Shown here: positions 35,954-47,701 of the stretch, piece by piece
How positions within the stretch are numbered: position 1 is the stretch's first letter
Layout: each line of letters opens with the position of its first letter
Source of the DNA: Pseudonocardiales bacterium
GTDB lineage: Bacteria; Actinomycetota; Actinomycetes; Mycobacteriales; Pseudonocardiaceae
DNA: 53,519 nucleotides
Direction: 5' to 3'
NCBI GenBank assembly: GCA_003244055.1
Contig: QHBZ01000097.1
Coordinates: 1 to 53,519, forward strand
Translations under genes and position numbers: made by a program
Notes under the pieces: model-generated
Told to the model about the DNA's origin: nothing
What the model saw: only the letters and a program-made list of their open reading frames with translations
Database searches by the model: none

Positions 35954-36331
35954 TCAGAATCCCATCGCCTGGGCTCGGCGCTTCACCTCGCGCCCTCGGT
36001 TGGTGCGCAGCGCGCCGATTGGGGTGCCGGGCAACGAATCCTCCGCGGTGAACAACCAGCGCAGGATCTCCTCGGCGGAATAGCCTGCGTCGCGCAACAA
36101 GGTGATCGTGCCGGGCAGTCCCTTGACAACCGCACCACCGCAGAGGAACTCCGCGGGGATCAACACCACGCCGCTGCGGCGTACCCCCATGAGTTGCCCG
36201 TCGCGCACCATCTGGTGCACCCGGGTTACCGGCAGTCCAAGCCGTTGCGCGACATCAGGTAGCGGCAGCACCACCACCTCAGGGTCGAGCACGTCCACGG
36301 CGATGGGGAGGTCGCTCACGGTGGTCACCAT
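35954..36331 (-). CDS. Rv2175c-like DNA-binding protein
   Basis: A 125-residue protein with a winged helix-turn-helix in the first 75 residues (LPLPDVAQRLGLPVTRVHQM and VRDGQLMGVRRSGVVLIPAE). A conserved C-terminal part follows (GLPGTITLLRDAGYSAEEIL, RWLFTAEDSLPGTPIGALR). In M. tuberculosis Rv2175c is phosphorylated by PknL, which lowers its DNA binding. Here too the pknL homologue lies divergently 65 bp away, supporting the same partnership. The mycobacterial N-terminal phospho-threonine region is short here; a TT at residues 3-4 could serve. Target genes are unknown. Confidence 0.88.
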   Translation of the reverse strand: MVTTVSDLPIAVDVLDPEVVVLPLPDVAQRLGLPVTRVHQMVRDGQLMGVRRSGVVLIPAEFLCGGAVVKGLPGTITLLRDAGYSAEEILRWLFTAEDSLPGTPIGALRTNRGREVKRRAQAMGF

Positions 36332-36396
36332 GCCATACCGGCCGGCCGGCGCCCTTCCGCCGTTCGGGCAGCGCCGGTCCGTACGATCCTCGGACT

Positions 36397-39777
<3,381 letters not shown>

Positions 39778-40800
39778 TCAGCCGAAGAAGACCTCGGCCT
39801 CCGCGTGGCGCTGCGGCGGAACCGTCTTGACCGCTGCAGTGGCCTCGGCCAGTTTCACCCTGATGATGTCGGTGCCGCGCAACGCGACCATCACGCCGTT
39901 GTCGCCCTCGTGCACCGCATCGACCGCATGGACGCCGAACCGGGTGGCCAGTACCCGGTCATAGGCAGTAGGCGTCCCACCACGCTGGGTATGCCCCAGC
40001 ACCACGGCGCGGGACTCGGCGCCGGTGCGGCGGGCGATCTCGTCAGCCAACCAGGTGCCGATGCCACCGAGCCGCTTGTGACCAAAGGCGTCGACCTCTG
40101 CGGTGGCGAGCAACTCCGCGCCGCCCTCCGGTACCGCACCTTCGGCGACAACCACGATCGCGGCGGCTTCCCGCCGGAGGCACCGCAGGACCCACTCGCA
40201 TACCCGGTCGGTGGAGAACGGCCGCTCCGGCATCAGGATGACGTTCGCCCCGCCGGCCATCCCGGAGTGCAACGCGATCCAGCCCGCGCTGCGGCCCATC
40301 ACCTCGACGACCGCCGCCCGGTGGTGCGATTCCGCGGTGGTGCGCAACCGGTCGATCGCCTCGGTGGCGATGTGAACCGCGGTATCGAACCCGAAGGTGT
40401 AATCGGTGGCGCTGAGGTCGTTGTCGATCGTCTTGGGTACTCCCACCACGACGATCCCGTCCTCGCTCAGCCGGCTGGCCACCCCGAGGGTGTCCTCGCC
40501 GCCGATCGCGATCAGAGCGTCGACGCCCTGCTCGACGAGCGTCCGCTTGACCGCCTCGGCCCCACCGTTGCGGTACGGGTTGGTGCGCGAGGTCCGCAGG
40601 ATGGTGCCGCCAAGCGGCAGGATGTGTTCCACGTCAGCCAGCCCGAGGGGTTGGACCAGCCCCTCCATCGGGCCCCGCCAGCCGTCCCGGAATCCGATGA
40701 TCTCGTGCCCGTAGACCTCGATGCCCTTGCGGACCACTGCCCGGATCACCGCATTGAGCCCTGGGCAGTCACCGCCCCCGGTGAGCACGCCGATGCGCAT
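39778..40800 (-). CDS. pfkA: 6-phosphofructokinase, predicted pyrophosphate-dependent
   Basis: A 340-residue PFK-A protein. It phosphorylates fructose 6-phosphate to the 1,6-bisphosphate. N-terminal MRIGVLTGGGDCPGLNAVIR binds the phosphoryl donor; PKTIDNDLSATDYTFGFDTA holds the catalytic aspartates; VEVMGRSAGWIALHSG is the sugar site. Two specificity residues point to pyrophosphate as donor: D103 in IAIGGEDTLG (Gly in ATP enzymes) and K123 in VPKTIDNDL (Gly in E. coli). Amycolatopsis methanolica has such a PPi enzyme. The start ATG 40800 has GGAAGG upstream. A PPi enzyme is reversible, so it could also serve gluconeogenesis. Confidence 0.92.
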   Translation of the reverse strand: MRIGVLTGGGDCPGLNAVIRAVVRKGIEVYGHEIIGFRDGWRGPMEGLVQPLGLADVEHILPLGGTILRTSRTNPYRNGGAEAVKRTLVEQGVDALIAIGGEDTLGVASRLSEDGIVVVGVPKTIDNDLSATDYTFGFDTAVHIATEAIDRLRTTAESHHRAAVVEVMGRSAGWIALHSGMAGGANVILMPERPFSTDRVCEWVLRCLRREAAAIVVVAEGAVPEGGAELLATAEVDAFGHKRLGGIGTWLADEIARRTGAESRAVVLGHTQRGGTPTAYDRVLATRFGVHAVDAVHEGDNGVMVALRGTDIIRVKLAEATAAVKTVPPQRHAEAEVFFG

Positions 40801-40882
40801 GTCGATTTGCCTTCCCTGCTGAAGTTCCGAATTGACGGGCGAGAGCCTGGCATGACAACGATCGATGCGGCAAAGCGACTGG

Positions 40883-41386
40883 TCAACGGGCACGGCTTCG
40901 CTGCGCCAGGCGGTGCTGCTCGATCACCCGCCATCGGGCAAGGTTGTATCGGGCATCAGCCACCGCGTCGTGGGCGTCACTGGGCGGTGGGGGCAACGTT
41001 GGTTTGCCCGCATCCTCCCAGCGCTGCCGCAGGTCCCGGGTAAACCGAGGTAGTGTCCGGGGCAACGCCGGCATCGGGCCCCACAGCTGGGCGAGAGCGA
41101 CGTGATCGTAGGCGGCGAACCAGGCCCACAGCTCCACCCGCTCGCCCGAGGCGGTGAGAAACTCGAGCAACGTGTCCCGGATCGCGGTCCGCCCGCGCCA
41201 TGCCCGGTCGGCCGGCGACGGCAGCTTGGGCAGAACGTGTGCGCGCACCCAGTCACCGGCCCGCTCCGGATCGAACTCGGTGGATACCGCGTAGTACTCC
41301 CGACCCTGCTCGTCCACCACCCCGATGGAGATCAGCTCGATGGTGACGCCATCCTCGATGAACTCGCAGTCGTAGAAGAACCGCAC
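40883..41386 (-). CDS. DEDD-type 3'-5' exoribonuclease, Rv2179c-like
   Basis: A 167-residue single-domain exonuclease. The catalytic acids are D6 and E8 in FFYDCEFIEDG, D in FAAYDHVALAQLW, and the H/D pair in DAHDAVADARYNLARW, giving a DEDDh site. The M. tuberculosis homologue Rv2179c (exoribonuclease AS) removes adenylate-rich 3' tails from RNA. GTG 41386 is the start and the length equals the family's. It lies 82 bp upstream of the phosphofructokinase gene on the same strand, the same gene neighbourhood as in mycobacteria. Confidence 0.88.
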   Translation of the reverse strand: MRFFYDCEFIEDGVTIELISIGVVDEQGREYYAVSTEFDPERAGDWVRAHVLPKLPSPADRAWRGRTAIRDTLLEFLTASGERVELWAWFAAYDHVALAQLWGPMPALPRTLPRFTRDLRQRWEDAGKPTLPPPPSDAHDAVADARYNLARWRVIEQHRLAQRSRAR

Positions 41387-41425
41387 GGTCAGTCAGCCTA
41401 CGCAGCGTTTGGCGAACCGGAGCGA

Positions 41426-42133
41426 TCAGGACGCCTTAAGGGTCACCCGCGGCGGGGGCGGCTCTCGATCTTTGATCGAAGTCGCGTATCTGTCGACGTA
41501 TTCCTGTCCCGACAGCTCCATCAAGGAGTACATGATCTCGTCAACAGCGGATCGCTCGACGAACCGGTCACCGGCCAGTCCAGCGTAGCGAGAGAAGTCC
41601 AGCGGCGGACCGAAGCGTATTTCAACGCGATGCGGCCGCCACATTTTTTTGCCGATGGGGCTGACTTTGTCGGTGCCTACCATCACGACCGGGATCACCG
41701 GGACGCCGGCCTCCAGTGCCATCCTGGCGACGCCGGTCTTGCCTTTGTACAACCGGCCGTCCGGAGATCGAGTTCCTTCCGGATAGATGCCGAGCAGCTT
41801 GCCATCTGCCAACAGACGCACCCCGGTGTCCAAGGCCGCCTGCGCGGCCGACGCGCTGGAACGGTCGATGGGGACCTGACCGGCTGCGTTGAAGAACTGC
41901 CGCTTGAGCCATCCCCGCATCCCGGGGGTGGTGAAGTACTCCCGCTTGGCCAGGAACGTCAGCCGACGACGGATCATCAGGGGCAGGAAGAAGGAGTCGG
42001 CGACCGCCAGGTGATTGCTGGCCAGAATGGCACCACCCCGAGCGGGGATATGCTCGGCGCCCTGGACCCGCGGGTGACACGTCAACCGCATCAACGGCCC
42101 GAGCAGCAAGTGTTTGAGCAGCCAGTAGAACAC
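41426..42133 (-). CDS. 1-acyl-sn-glycerol-3-phosphate acyltransferase, Rv2182c-like
   Basis: A 235-residue PlsC-family acyltransferase that adds a fatty acyl chain to lysophospholipid. The catalytic H-x4-D is in ILASNHLAVADSFFLPLMI, the substrate-binding motif is KLLGIYPEGTRSPDGRLYK, and VPVIPVVMVGTDKV is motif IV. The N-terminal hydrophobic stretch (MFYWLLKHLLLGPLMRL) anchors it to the membrane. The C-terminus has a proline-rich end (REPPPPRVTLKAS). GTG 42133 is the start. It lies next to the exoribonuclease gene, on the side where mycobacteria have Rv2183c-Rv2186c; here that stretch is reduced to debris (42134-42605). Confidence 0.92.
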   Translation of the reverse strand: MFYWLLKHLLLGPLMRLTCHPRVQGAEHIPARGGAILASNHLAVADSFFLPLMIRRRLTFLAKREYFTTPGMRGWLKRQFFNAAGQVPIDRSSASAAQAALDTGVRLLADGKLLGIYPEGTRSPDGRLYKGKTGVARMALEAGVPVIPVVMVGTDKVSPIGKKMWRPHRVEIRFGPPLDFSRYAGLAGDRFVERSAVDEIMYSLMELSGQEYVDRYATSIKDREPPPPRVTLKAS

Positions 42134-42269
42134 CGCCCACCGATCCTTCCCTTGCCCTCACGAGCCGCATTGTCAACCAGCCTACGGAGGACGGTATCCG
42201 GGGCACAACGGTCGCCTCCACCCAGGCGTACGCGACCCTGGGAGGGGCGGGTTCGATACCGCATGACAG

Positions 42270-42456
42270 TCACGCCGCACCCGCTACCCTCAGCCCCGCA
42301 GCGAACCCGCCCGAGCACGGAGAGTGGTGCCTTCAGTTGTCCTTCACCGACCCGGAGGAACCTCGCTGGCTGGCGAGCGACGCCCCTGAGGACCATTTCG
42401 AGCCGCCCGAGCCAGCACCACTGCCGGCGCCCCGGGCCCGAACGGTAGGCGGGTGA
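42270..42456 (+). pseudogene. N-terminal remnant of a small membrane protein (DUF308-like)
   Basis: One plus-strand frame reads HGEWCLQLSFTDPEEPRWLA, SDAPEDHFEPPEPAPLPAPR and ARTVGG before TGA 42454. This acidic, Pro-rich stretch resembles the cytoplasmic N-terminus of actinobacterial DUF308-type membrane proteins, in which EDHF-x-PPEPPPLP is followed directly by the first transmembrane helix. Here the helices are gone and the frame stops where they should begin. No convincing start codon or ribosome-binding site is seen. The match is from memory of the pattern, so it is tentative. Confidence 0.4.
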
Positions 42457-42504
42457 TCGCGCTCACCAGTGGCGCGCAGCTTTAAACCCTCAGCACCCAG
42501 CAAC

Positions 42505-42600
42505 TCACGCCTCTACCCTGTGCTTGAGCTCCTTCAGCGCGGTGTCCATGATGACCTTCTCGGCCTTGCGCTTGATGTACTCGTCCAGGTCGCCACCGTC
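42505..42600 (-). pseudogene. C-terminal scrap of an SRPBCC-family gene (Rv2185c-like)
   Basis: The minus strand encodes GGDLDEYIKRKAEKVIMDTA then LKELKHRVEA and a TGA at 42507-42505. This is the last helix of polyketide cyclase/SRPBCC proteins such as Rv2185c, whose end reads KRKAER-x-LIDGALKDLKKRVE. In mycobacteria that gene lies between the acyltransferase and fadD15, exactly as here. The remaining 110 or so residues are missing: the metallophosphoesterase stop (42608-42606) directly precedes the scrap. It marks a deletion junction. Confidence 0.6.
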
Positions 42601-42605
42601 AGTGG

Positions 42606-43394
42606 TCACCACCGCAACACATACGGGGACCCGGTCCGCTGGAAATGTCCGACATTGACGCATTCGGTCCGGCCCACCCGGACCCGCCGGGCCAACGGCT
42701 GATGCACGTGCCCGAACAGCGCGACCCGCGGCCGGTCTCGATAGATCACCATCAGCAGCTGCTCCGAGCCGAGCTCGGGCCGTCGGGCCTGCACGTCGTA
42801 GAGCAGCTCAGGAACCGCGGGTGGAATGTGGCTGCACAGCACGTCCACCGGCCCCAGCGCCGCGACTGCCCCCGCGTATTGCTGTGGAGAGCGCAAGTAA
42901 GCGCGAAACACCGGATTCTGTCGCGGGGCGGCTCCTTCCGGCAACAGACCTCCGCCAACGAAACCACAGCGCAGACCGCCTATCTCGACGGTCTGCCCAT
43001 CCAGCAGGTGCACCCCGGAGCGCGCGAACCGCGGCCACAGATCGGGCAGGTCCACATTGCCGGGGGTGACGTACGCCGGGCTGGGCAGTACCGCGAACAG
43101 CCGCTCGTACTGCTCGACAATGGCCTCCCGGACGACATCGCGGGAGTCCGGAATCTGGCTCCACAGCTGTTGTACGAACGCGTACGCCTCGCCCGGTGCA
43201 CCGCCGGAGCGCAGTTCCGCGAACCGGCGAACCGCAGTAGCCCCGAACACCGAACCCAGAATGCCAGCGGAGTAGTCGTGGTAGTTCACAAAGTCGATCA
43301 GGTCCCCGAGCACCATCAGTGCATCGGCGCCCGCGCCCGCCCTGGCCAGGGCGTCCGCGTTACCGTGCACGTCGGACACCACGTGGACCCGCAC
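42606..43394 (-). CDS. Metallophosphoesterase
   Basis: A 262-residue calcineurin-like phosphoesterase. The metal-binding motifs are in order: D-x-H in VHVVSDVHGNADAL, GD-x2-D in MVLGDLIDFVNYH, GN-x-D in YVTPGNVDLPDLW, then H in VDVLCSHIPPAVPELLYDV and G-H-x-H in ALFGHVHQPLARRV. All five are intact, so it should be active on some phosphodiester or phosphomonoester; the substrate is unknown. GTG 43394 is chosen because MRVHVVSDVHG is the natural start; the frame is open to 43709, which overlaps the divergent fadD15. It ends 6 bp from an SRPBCC gene scrap. Confidence 0.85.
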   Translation of the reverse strand: MRVHVVSDVHGNADALARAGAGADALMVLGDLIDFVNYHDYSAGILGSVFGATAVRRFAELRSGGAPGEAYAFVQQLWSQIPDSRDVVREAIVEQYERLFAVLPSPAYVTPGNVDLPDLWPRFARSGVHLLDGQTVEIGGLRCGFVGGGLLPEGAAPRQNPVFRAYLRSPQQYAGAVAALGPVDVLCSHIPPAVPELLYDVQARRPELGSEQLLMVIYRDRPRVALFGHVHQPLARRVRVGRTECVNVGHFQRTGSPYVLRW

Positions 43395-43476
43395 GATCAG
43401 GCAGGCTACCCCGCGCTGGTATGGGCGCGATACGTTGCCAGGTAGTACTGGAGAACGCCGAGCTGCGGAGGTACCC

Positions 43477-45291
43477 GTGCGGGAGTTCACGGTTCCCGCC
43501 ATCACCACGGTGGATGACGGCGAGAACCTCACGGATGTCCTGTGGGCCAATGCGGAGCGCTTCGCGGGCAGCACCAGCTTCCGCCGCCGGATCGACGGAG
43601 CCTGGATCGACGTTACCGCGAGGCAATTCGCCGGCCAGGTGACCGCTGTAGCCAAGGGTCTCATCGCAGCTGGCATCGAGCGCGGTGATCGCATCGCGTT
43701 GATGTCCAAGACCCGCTACGAGTGGACCCTGCTGGACTACGCGATCTGGGCCGCCGGCGGATCCACGGTGCCGATCTATGAGACCTCCTCCGCTGAGCAG
43801 GTGGAGTGGATCCTTTCCGATTCGGGCGCCAAGGCGGTAGTGGTCGAAAGCCTCGCTCACCGCGAGACGGTCCAGGGTCTGGTTGATCGGTTGGGCGAGC
43901 TGGCTCTGGTGTGGCAGATCGACCCGACGGCTAGCAGTGGCAGGCCGGATGCAGCGATCGACGAGCTCACCGCGCTGGGAGCCGAGATCAGTGACAACGC
44001 CGTGCGCGAACGCGCCACCTCGGTGGGCGCCGAAGACCTGGCCACGCTGATATACACCTCAGGCACCACGGGTCGGCCAAAGGGCTGCGAGATCACCCAC
44101 CGCAACCTGCTCGCCGTGACCCGATCCGCGGTATCGGAGTTCACCGGCCTGATGCAACCGGAGAACTCGCTGCTGCTGTTCCTACCCCTGGCGCACGTGT
44201 TCGCTCGGATCATCCAGTGCTGCTGTGTGTATGCCCGGATCACCCTCGGCCATACCCCGGATGTGAAGAACCTGGTCGTCGAGTTGGCTGACTTCCGGCC
44301 CACGGTCGTGCTGGCCGTGCCTCGAGTGCTCGAAAAGGTCTACAACTCGGCCAGGCAGAAGGCACATGCCGACGGCAAGGGCCGCATCTTTGACATCGCC
44401 GCTGCCACTGCCGTCGAATGGAGCCGTGCCCAGGAGACCGGCGGAGCTGGGCTGACCCTGCGCGCCAAACACGCCTTATTCGACCAACTGGTCTACTCCA
44501 AGCTCCGAGCGGTGCTCGGCGGCCGGTGTCTCGCAGCTGTCTCTGGGGGCGCCCCCCTCGGCGAGCGGCTCGGACATTTCTTCCGCGGGATCGGAGTGCT
44601 GGTGTTGGAAGGCTACGGGCTGACCGAGACCAGCGCTCCCGCCACGGTGAACACCGAAAAAAACGTCAGGATCGGCACTGTGGGGCAGCCGTTGCCCGGT
44701 GTCACGGTCAAGATCGATGATGACGGCGAGGTGCTGATCAAGAGCCCTGGTCTGCTGCGCCGGTATTGGCACAACGATCAGGTAACCCAGGAAGCCCTCC
44801 TCGACGGCTGGTTCCACACCGGCGACCTCGGGGAGCTAGATGAGGACGGCTTTCTACGGATCACCGGCCGCAAGAAGGAGATCATCGTCACCGCGGCGGG
44901 CAAGAACGTCTCCCCGGCACCGCTGGAGGACCGGATCCGGGCCCATCGCCTGATCAGCCAATGCATGGTCCTGGGTGACAAGCAACGATTCATCGCCGCC
45001 CTCGTTACCCTCGACGCCGAGGCCCTCCCGGCATGGCGGGCCGAGCACGGCAAGCCGGCCGGCAGCTCCGCCGCAGACCTGGTCGATGATCCAGAGCTGC
45101 GCGCCGAGGTTCAGCGCGCGGTGGACGACGCGAACAAGACTGTTTCTAGGGCCGAGGCGATCCGCAAGTTCCGCATCCTGTCTGGTGACTTCACCGAGGA
45201 CGGCGGCCAGCTCACCCCGAGTCTGAAGGTCAAGCGTGCAGTAGTGGCCAAGGAGTTCGCCGCTGAGATTGAGACGCTCTACGCAGGGTGA
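43477..45291 (+). CDS. fadD15: Long-chain fatty acid--CoA ligase
   Basis: A 604-residue acyl-adenylate enzyme that activates long-chain fatty acids with ATP and CoA. Motifs: the P-loop LIYTSGTTGRPKGCEITHRN, the fatty-acid gate region FLPLAHVFARIIQC, GYGLTETSAPATVN, GWFHTGDLGELDEDGFLRI and the ITGRKKEIIVTAAGKNVSP hinge, ending with the PSLKVKR lysine region (QLTPSLKVKRAVV). It matches FadD15 (Rv2187) in position beside pimB'. GTG 43477 is chosen: GGAGG lies five bases upstream, while the earlier frame to 43435 is not conserved. The 3' end overlaps pimB' by 13 bp. Confidence 0.94.
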   Translation: MREFTVPAITTVDDGENLTDVLWANAERFAGSTSFRRRIDGAWIDVTARQFAGQVTAVAKGLIAAGIERGDRIALMSKTRYEWTLLDYAIWAAGGSTVPIYETSSAEQVEWILSDSGAKAVVVESLAHRETVQGLVDRLGELALVWQIDPTASSGRPDAAIDELTALGAEISDNAVRERATSVGAEDLATLIYTSGTTGRPKGCEITHRNLLAVTRSAVSEFTGLMQPENSLLLFLPLAHVFARIIQCCCVYARITLGHTPDVKNLVVELADFRPTVVLAVPRVLEKVYNSARQKAHADGKGRIFDIAAATAVEWSRAQETGGAGLTLRAKHALFDQLVYSKLRAVLGGRCLAAVSGGAPLGERLGHFFRGIGVLVLEGYGLTETSAPATVNTEKNVRIGTVGQPLPGVTVKIDDDGEVLIKSPGLLRRYWHNDQVTQEALLDGWFHTGDLGELDEDGFLRITGRKKEIIVTAAGKNVSPAPLEDRIRAHRLISQCMVLGDKQRFIAALVTLDAEALPAWRAEHGKPAGSSAADLVDDPELRAEVQRAVDDANKTVSRAEAIRKFRILSGDFTEDGGQLTPSLKVKRAVVAKEFAAEIETLYAG

Positions 45292-46415
45292 GCGTCCAGT
45301 AGCAGCTCGCCGAGCTGCTGCCGCCGACACGACCAGTCCCAGTTCTGCTGCATCCAGCGTCGTCCGCGCCGACCCATCGCCGCAGCGCCCTCGGGATCGG
45401 CAAGCAAGGTCACGACGGCCCGGGTTACTGCCGCCACGTCGCGTCCGTTCACCAGCTCACCGGTGTCGCCTACGCGAACCGTCTCCCGCGCCCCGCCGGC
45501 GTCACCAACCACCACAGGCAAGCCGGTAGCCGAAGCCTCAAGGAACACCAGACCGAACCCCTCAACGTCCAGGCCGTGGCCACGGGTCCGGCAGGGCATC
45601 GCAAAGACGTCGCCAGCGGCGTAGTACGCGGGCAATTCAGTCCACGGCACTGCGCCCGTGCATACCACCGCGGCAGCGACGCCAGCCGACTCCGCCAGCC
45701 GGTGCAAAGCTGATCGCCGGGGTCCGTCTCCGACGAGCAGGAGCACCGCCCCCGGTACCTGGCGTCGTATCGCAGGTAACGCCTGTACCAGCATGTCTTG
45801 CCCCTTGCGAGCCACCAGCCGGGACACGCACAGCACTACCGGAGCGTCGCCCAGCCGGTGGCGTCGCCGGATCTGCGCGCGCGCACCCGGATCGGGGCGA
45901 AACGCTGCGCAGTCCACCCCCGGCGAAAGTATCTCCAGGGCAGCCCGGGGTCCGAACGCCGAGGCGAGCCGGCGGCGGGTGTACTGGCTCACAGCCGTAA
46001 CCACGTCGGCATCCGCACCAATCCGGCGAAGCGCCATTCGGCCAGGGGGCAACATCGACCAGCCCACTTCATGTCCGTGGCTGCTTGCCACCACCCGCCG
46101 TACTCCGGCGCGGCGCAATGCCGGACCCAGGAGCGCCAGCGGGGCTGCTGCGCCGAACCACGCGGTGTCGCAGCGCAGCTCCCGCAGCAGCCCCGCGGCT
46201 CGCCGAAGTACCGTGGGCGTGGGAAGCATGAGGGGTCCGCTATGCCGAATAACGGGGAAGGGCAATCGGGCGTCGAACGCCGACGCGGCCGGCCAATCCG
46301 GTGCGTAGACGGCGATATCGCCCGCGGGCAGCGCCAGCGCCAGTTGATGCAGGTAAGCCTGGATGCCACCTGGCCGGGGTGGGAAGTCGTTGCTCACCAG
46401 CAGGATCCGAGGCAT
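45279..46415 (-). CDS. pimB: GDP-mannose-dependent phosphatidylinositol monomannoside mannosyltransferase PimB'
   Basis: A 378-residue GT4 (GT-B fold) glycosyltransferase. It adds the second mannose to phosphatidylinositol monomannoside at the inner face of the membrane. RILLVSNDFPPRPGGIQAYL is the acceptor-side start, VVLCVSRLVARKGQDML the donor-domain start, and the E-x7-E site is in LDVEGFGLVFLEASATGLP. GHGLDVEGFG and the neighbourhood (fadD15, NlpC/P60, trpD) match Rv2188c. Its presence implies phosphatidylinositol mannosides in the envelope, restricted to mycolic-acid relatives and other actinomycetes. Confidence 0.93.
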   Translation of the reverse strand: MPRILLVSNDFPPRPGGIQAYLHQLALALPAGDIAVYAPDWPAASAFDARLPFPVIRHSGPLMLPTPTVLRRAAGLLRELRCDTAWFGAAAPLALLGPALRRAGVRRVVASSHGHEVGWSMLPPGRMALRRIGADADVVTAVSQYTRRRLASAFGPRAALEILSPGVDCAAFRPDPGARAQIRRRHRLGDAPVVLCVSRLVARKGQDMLVQALPAIRRQVPGAVLLLVGDGPRRSALHRLAESAGVAAAVVCTGAVPWTELPAYYAAGDVFAMPCRTRGHGLDVEGFGLVFLEASATGLPVVVGDAGGARETVRVGDTGELVNGRDVAAVTRAVVTLLADPEGAAAMGRRGRRWMQQNWDWSCRRQQLGELLLDAHPA

Positions 46416-46463
46416 CTGTCGGAGGGTAGCGGTGCCGTCGCGCGCGGTGGGCAGCTGGTGCGT

Positions 46464-47513
46464 TCAGCCGATCCGGCTCATGGCCGTGACTTGCCGCCAC
46501 GGGACCGGGACGACTTTCACCACGTCGCCGCTTTGTGGCGCGTTCACATACAAGCCGTCACCAACATAGATGCCGATGTGGCTGATCGGTGAGTACAGCG
46601 CAATGAGATCGCCTGGCTGCAGATCGGAACGCCCAACGCTACGACCCATCCGCGCCTGCTCCTCAGCTGAGTGCGGCAGACCCGGCATCCCCGCCCGCTC
46701 GAACGCCCACTTCACCAGCCCCGAGCAGTCGAAGGTGATCGGGCCGTCGCCACCCCAGACATACGCCGAGCCTTGCTTGCTCAGCGCGATCCGCGCCGCT
46801 TGGACCGCAGTACCGGTGCCGACGAGGTTGATCGGGAAGTGGATGTTACCGCCGAAGAGGTAGACAGCGCGCTCTTGGCGGGTCAGCTCCGCGAGGTGCT
46901 TCGTGACAACCTGAATCTGAAGATCCATCTCGGCGCGGGAACGGGTCAGATCGCCTTCGAGCCGCGCGGCGTCGTGTTCGGCTTGGGCTGCCCGAGCCGC
47001 GGCGTTGCTCGTCGACTGCTCTGCGTGCCGGGTCTGCGCGACGGCGCCGGTGAGCCGGTCCAAGGCCTGCTTGTTGTCCACCGCGAGCATGTCCAGCGCC
47101 GACATCTGGTCCAGGAAGTCTTGGGGAGAGTCGCTGACCAGCAAGGCGGACAGCTGGTTGAGTCGGGCACCCTGGAATGAGGCGTTAGTCAGCCTGTCGA
47201 CCTGACCGCGGTACTGGCCTTGGACCACCCTGGCGCGCTCCGCGGCGCCCTCTGCGGCGCTTGCGTCAGCCTTGGCCCGTTCCAGATCGGCACGGCGGGC
47301 ACTCAACTGGTCGCGGGCATAGTGCCACCGTTCTGTGAGTACCTCAGCTTGCCGATTCAGCTCGGCAAGCTGCTGCGCGGCATCTCCGGGCACCGAGGGC
47401 TCGGCAGTGGCTGGAGTGGGCATCAGGCTGACCAGAGCAACCACGGTTGCGACGGTCAGCACAGCCGAAACACCGCGCTTGGCTACCCGGCGCTTCCGAT
47501 GATGCGATAACAC
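46464..47513 (-). CDS. NlpC/P60 peptidoglycan hydrolase, copy 1 (Rv2190c-like)
   Basis: A 349-residue secreted endopeptidase. A basic start (MLSHHRKRRVAKRG) and hydrophobic core (VSAVLTVATVVALVSLMP) with ATAEP form the signal peptide. A coiled-coil of about 190 residues follows (EVLTERWHYARDQLSARRAD, DSPQDFLDQMSALDMLAVDN), then the NlpC/P60 domain. The catalytic cysteine is C263 (ITFDCSGLVKWAFERAG), the histidine is in SPISHIGIYVGDGLYV and the polar third residue in NAPQSGDVV. It should cut peptide stems of peptidoglycan, probably between residues 2 and 3. The coiled coil may hold the enzyme inactive, as in RipA. GTG 47513; a paralogue lies 600 bp upstream. Confidence 0.92.
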   Translation of the reverse strand: MLSHHRKRRVAKRGVSAVLTVATVVALVSLMPTPATAEPSVPGDAAQQLAELNRQAEVLTERWHYARDQLSARRADLERAKADASAAEGAAERARVVQGQYRGQVDRLTNASFQGARLNQLSALLVSDSPQDFLDQMSALDMLAVDNKQALDRLTGAVAQTRHAEQSTSNAAARAAQAEHDAARLEGDLTRSRAEMDLQIQVVTKHLAELTRQERAVYLFGGNIHFPINLVGTGTAVQAARIALSKQGSAYVWGGDGPITFDCSGLVKWAFERAGMPGLPHSAEEQARMGRSVGRSDLQPGDLIALYSPISHIGIYVGDGLYVNAPQSGDVVKVVPVPWRQVTAMSRIG

Positions 47514-47589
47514 GTCGCGGCTATCTCCTCTCCCCTAGGACCACCTACCCTGCCGCCTTGTCGGGCGGGACCTACCGCAAGTCTCGGGA

Positions 47590-47618
47590 AGATTACGAAA
47601 GGTCACCAACCTTGTCAC
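47590..47618 (-). promoter_or_regulatory. Probable promoter of NlpC/P60 copy 1
   Basis: On the minus strand GTGACA (47618-47613, five of six to TTGACA) is followed by a 17-bp spacer and TAATCT (47595-47590, fitting the actinobacterial TANNNT). The transcript would start near 47583, leaving a leader of about 70 bases that contains a small CCGCC/GGCGG hairpin. It indicates that this gene is transcribed separately from the cysteine-rich protein gene upstream. Confidence 0.5.
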
Positions 47619-47701
47619 CACCGGCGCGCCGGGTATGGGGCAGAATGACCGCTGGGCAGGATGGGCGTCACCGTGACCGGCGGGGTCTTCGGCTCGACCG
47701 A

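Noticed and set aside
35636-36331. A toxin-antitoxin pair formed by the MT0933-like gene and its neighbour
   Set aside because: The neighbour is an Rv2175c-like DNA-binding protein, not a toxin, and 120 bp separate them.
41102-42448. A 448-codon plus-strand frame opposite the exoribonuclease and acyltransferase genes
   Set aside because: The sequence is His/Gln/Pro/Arg-rich and has no recognisable domain; both genes on the minus strand are well supported.
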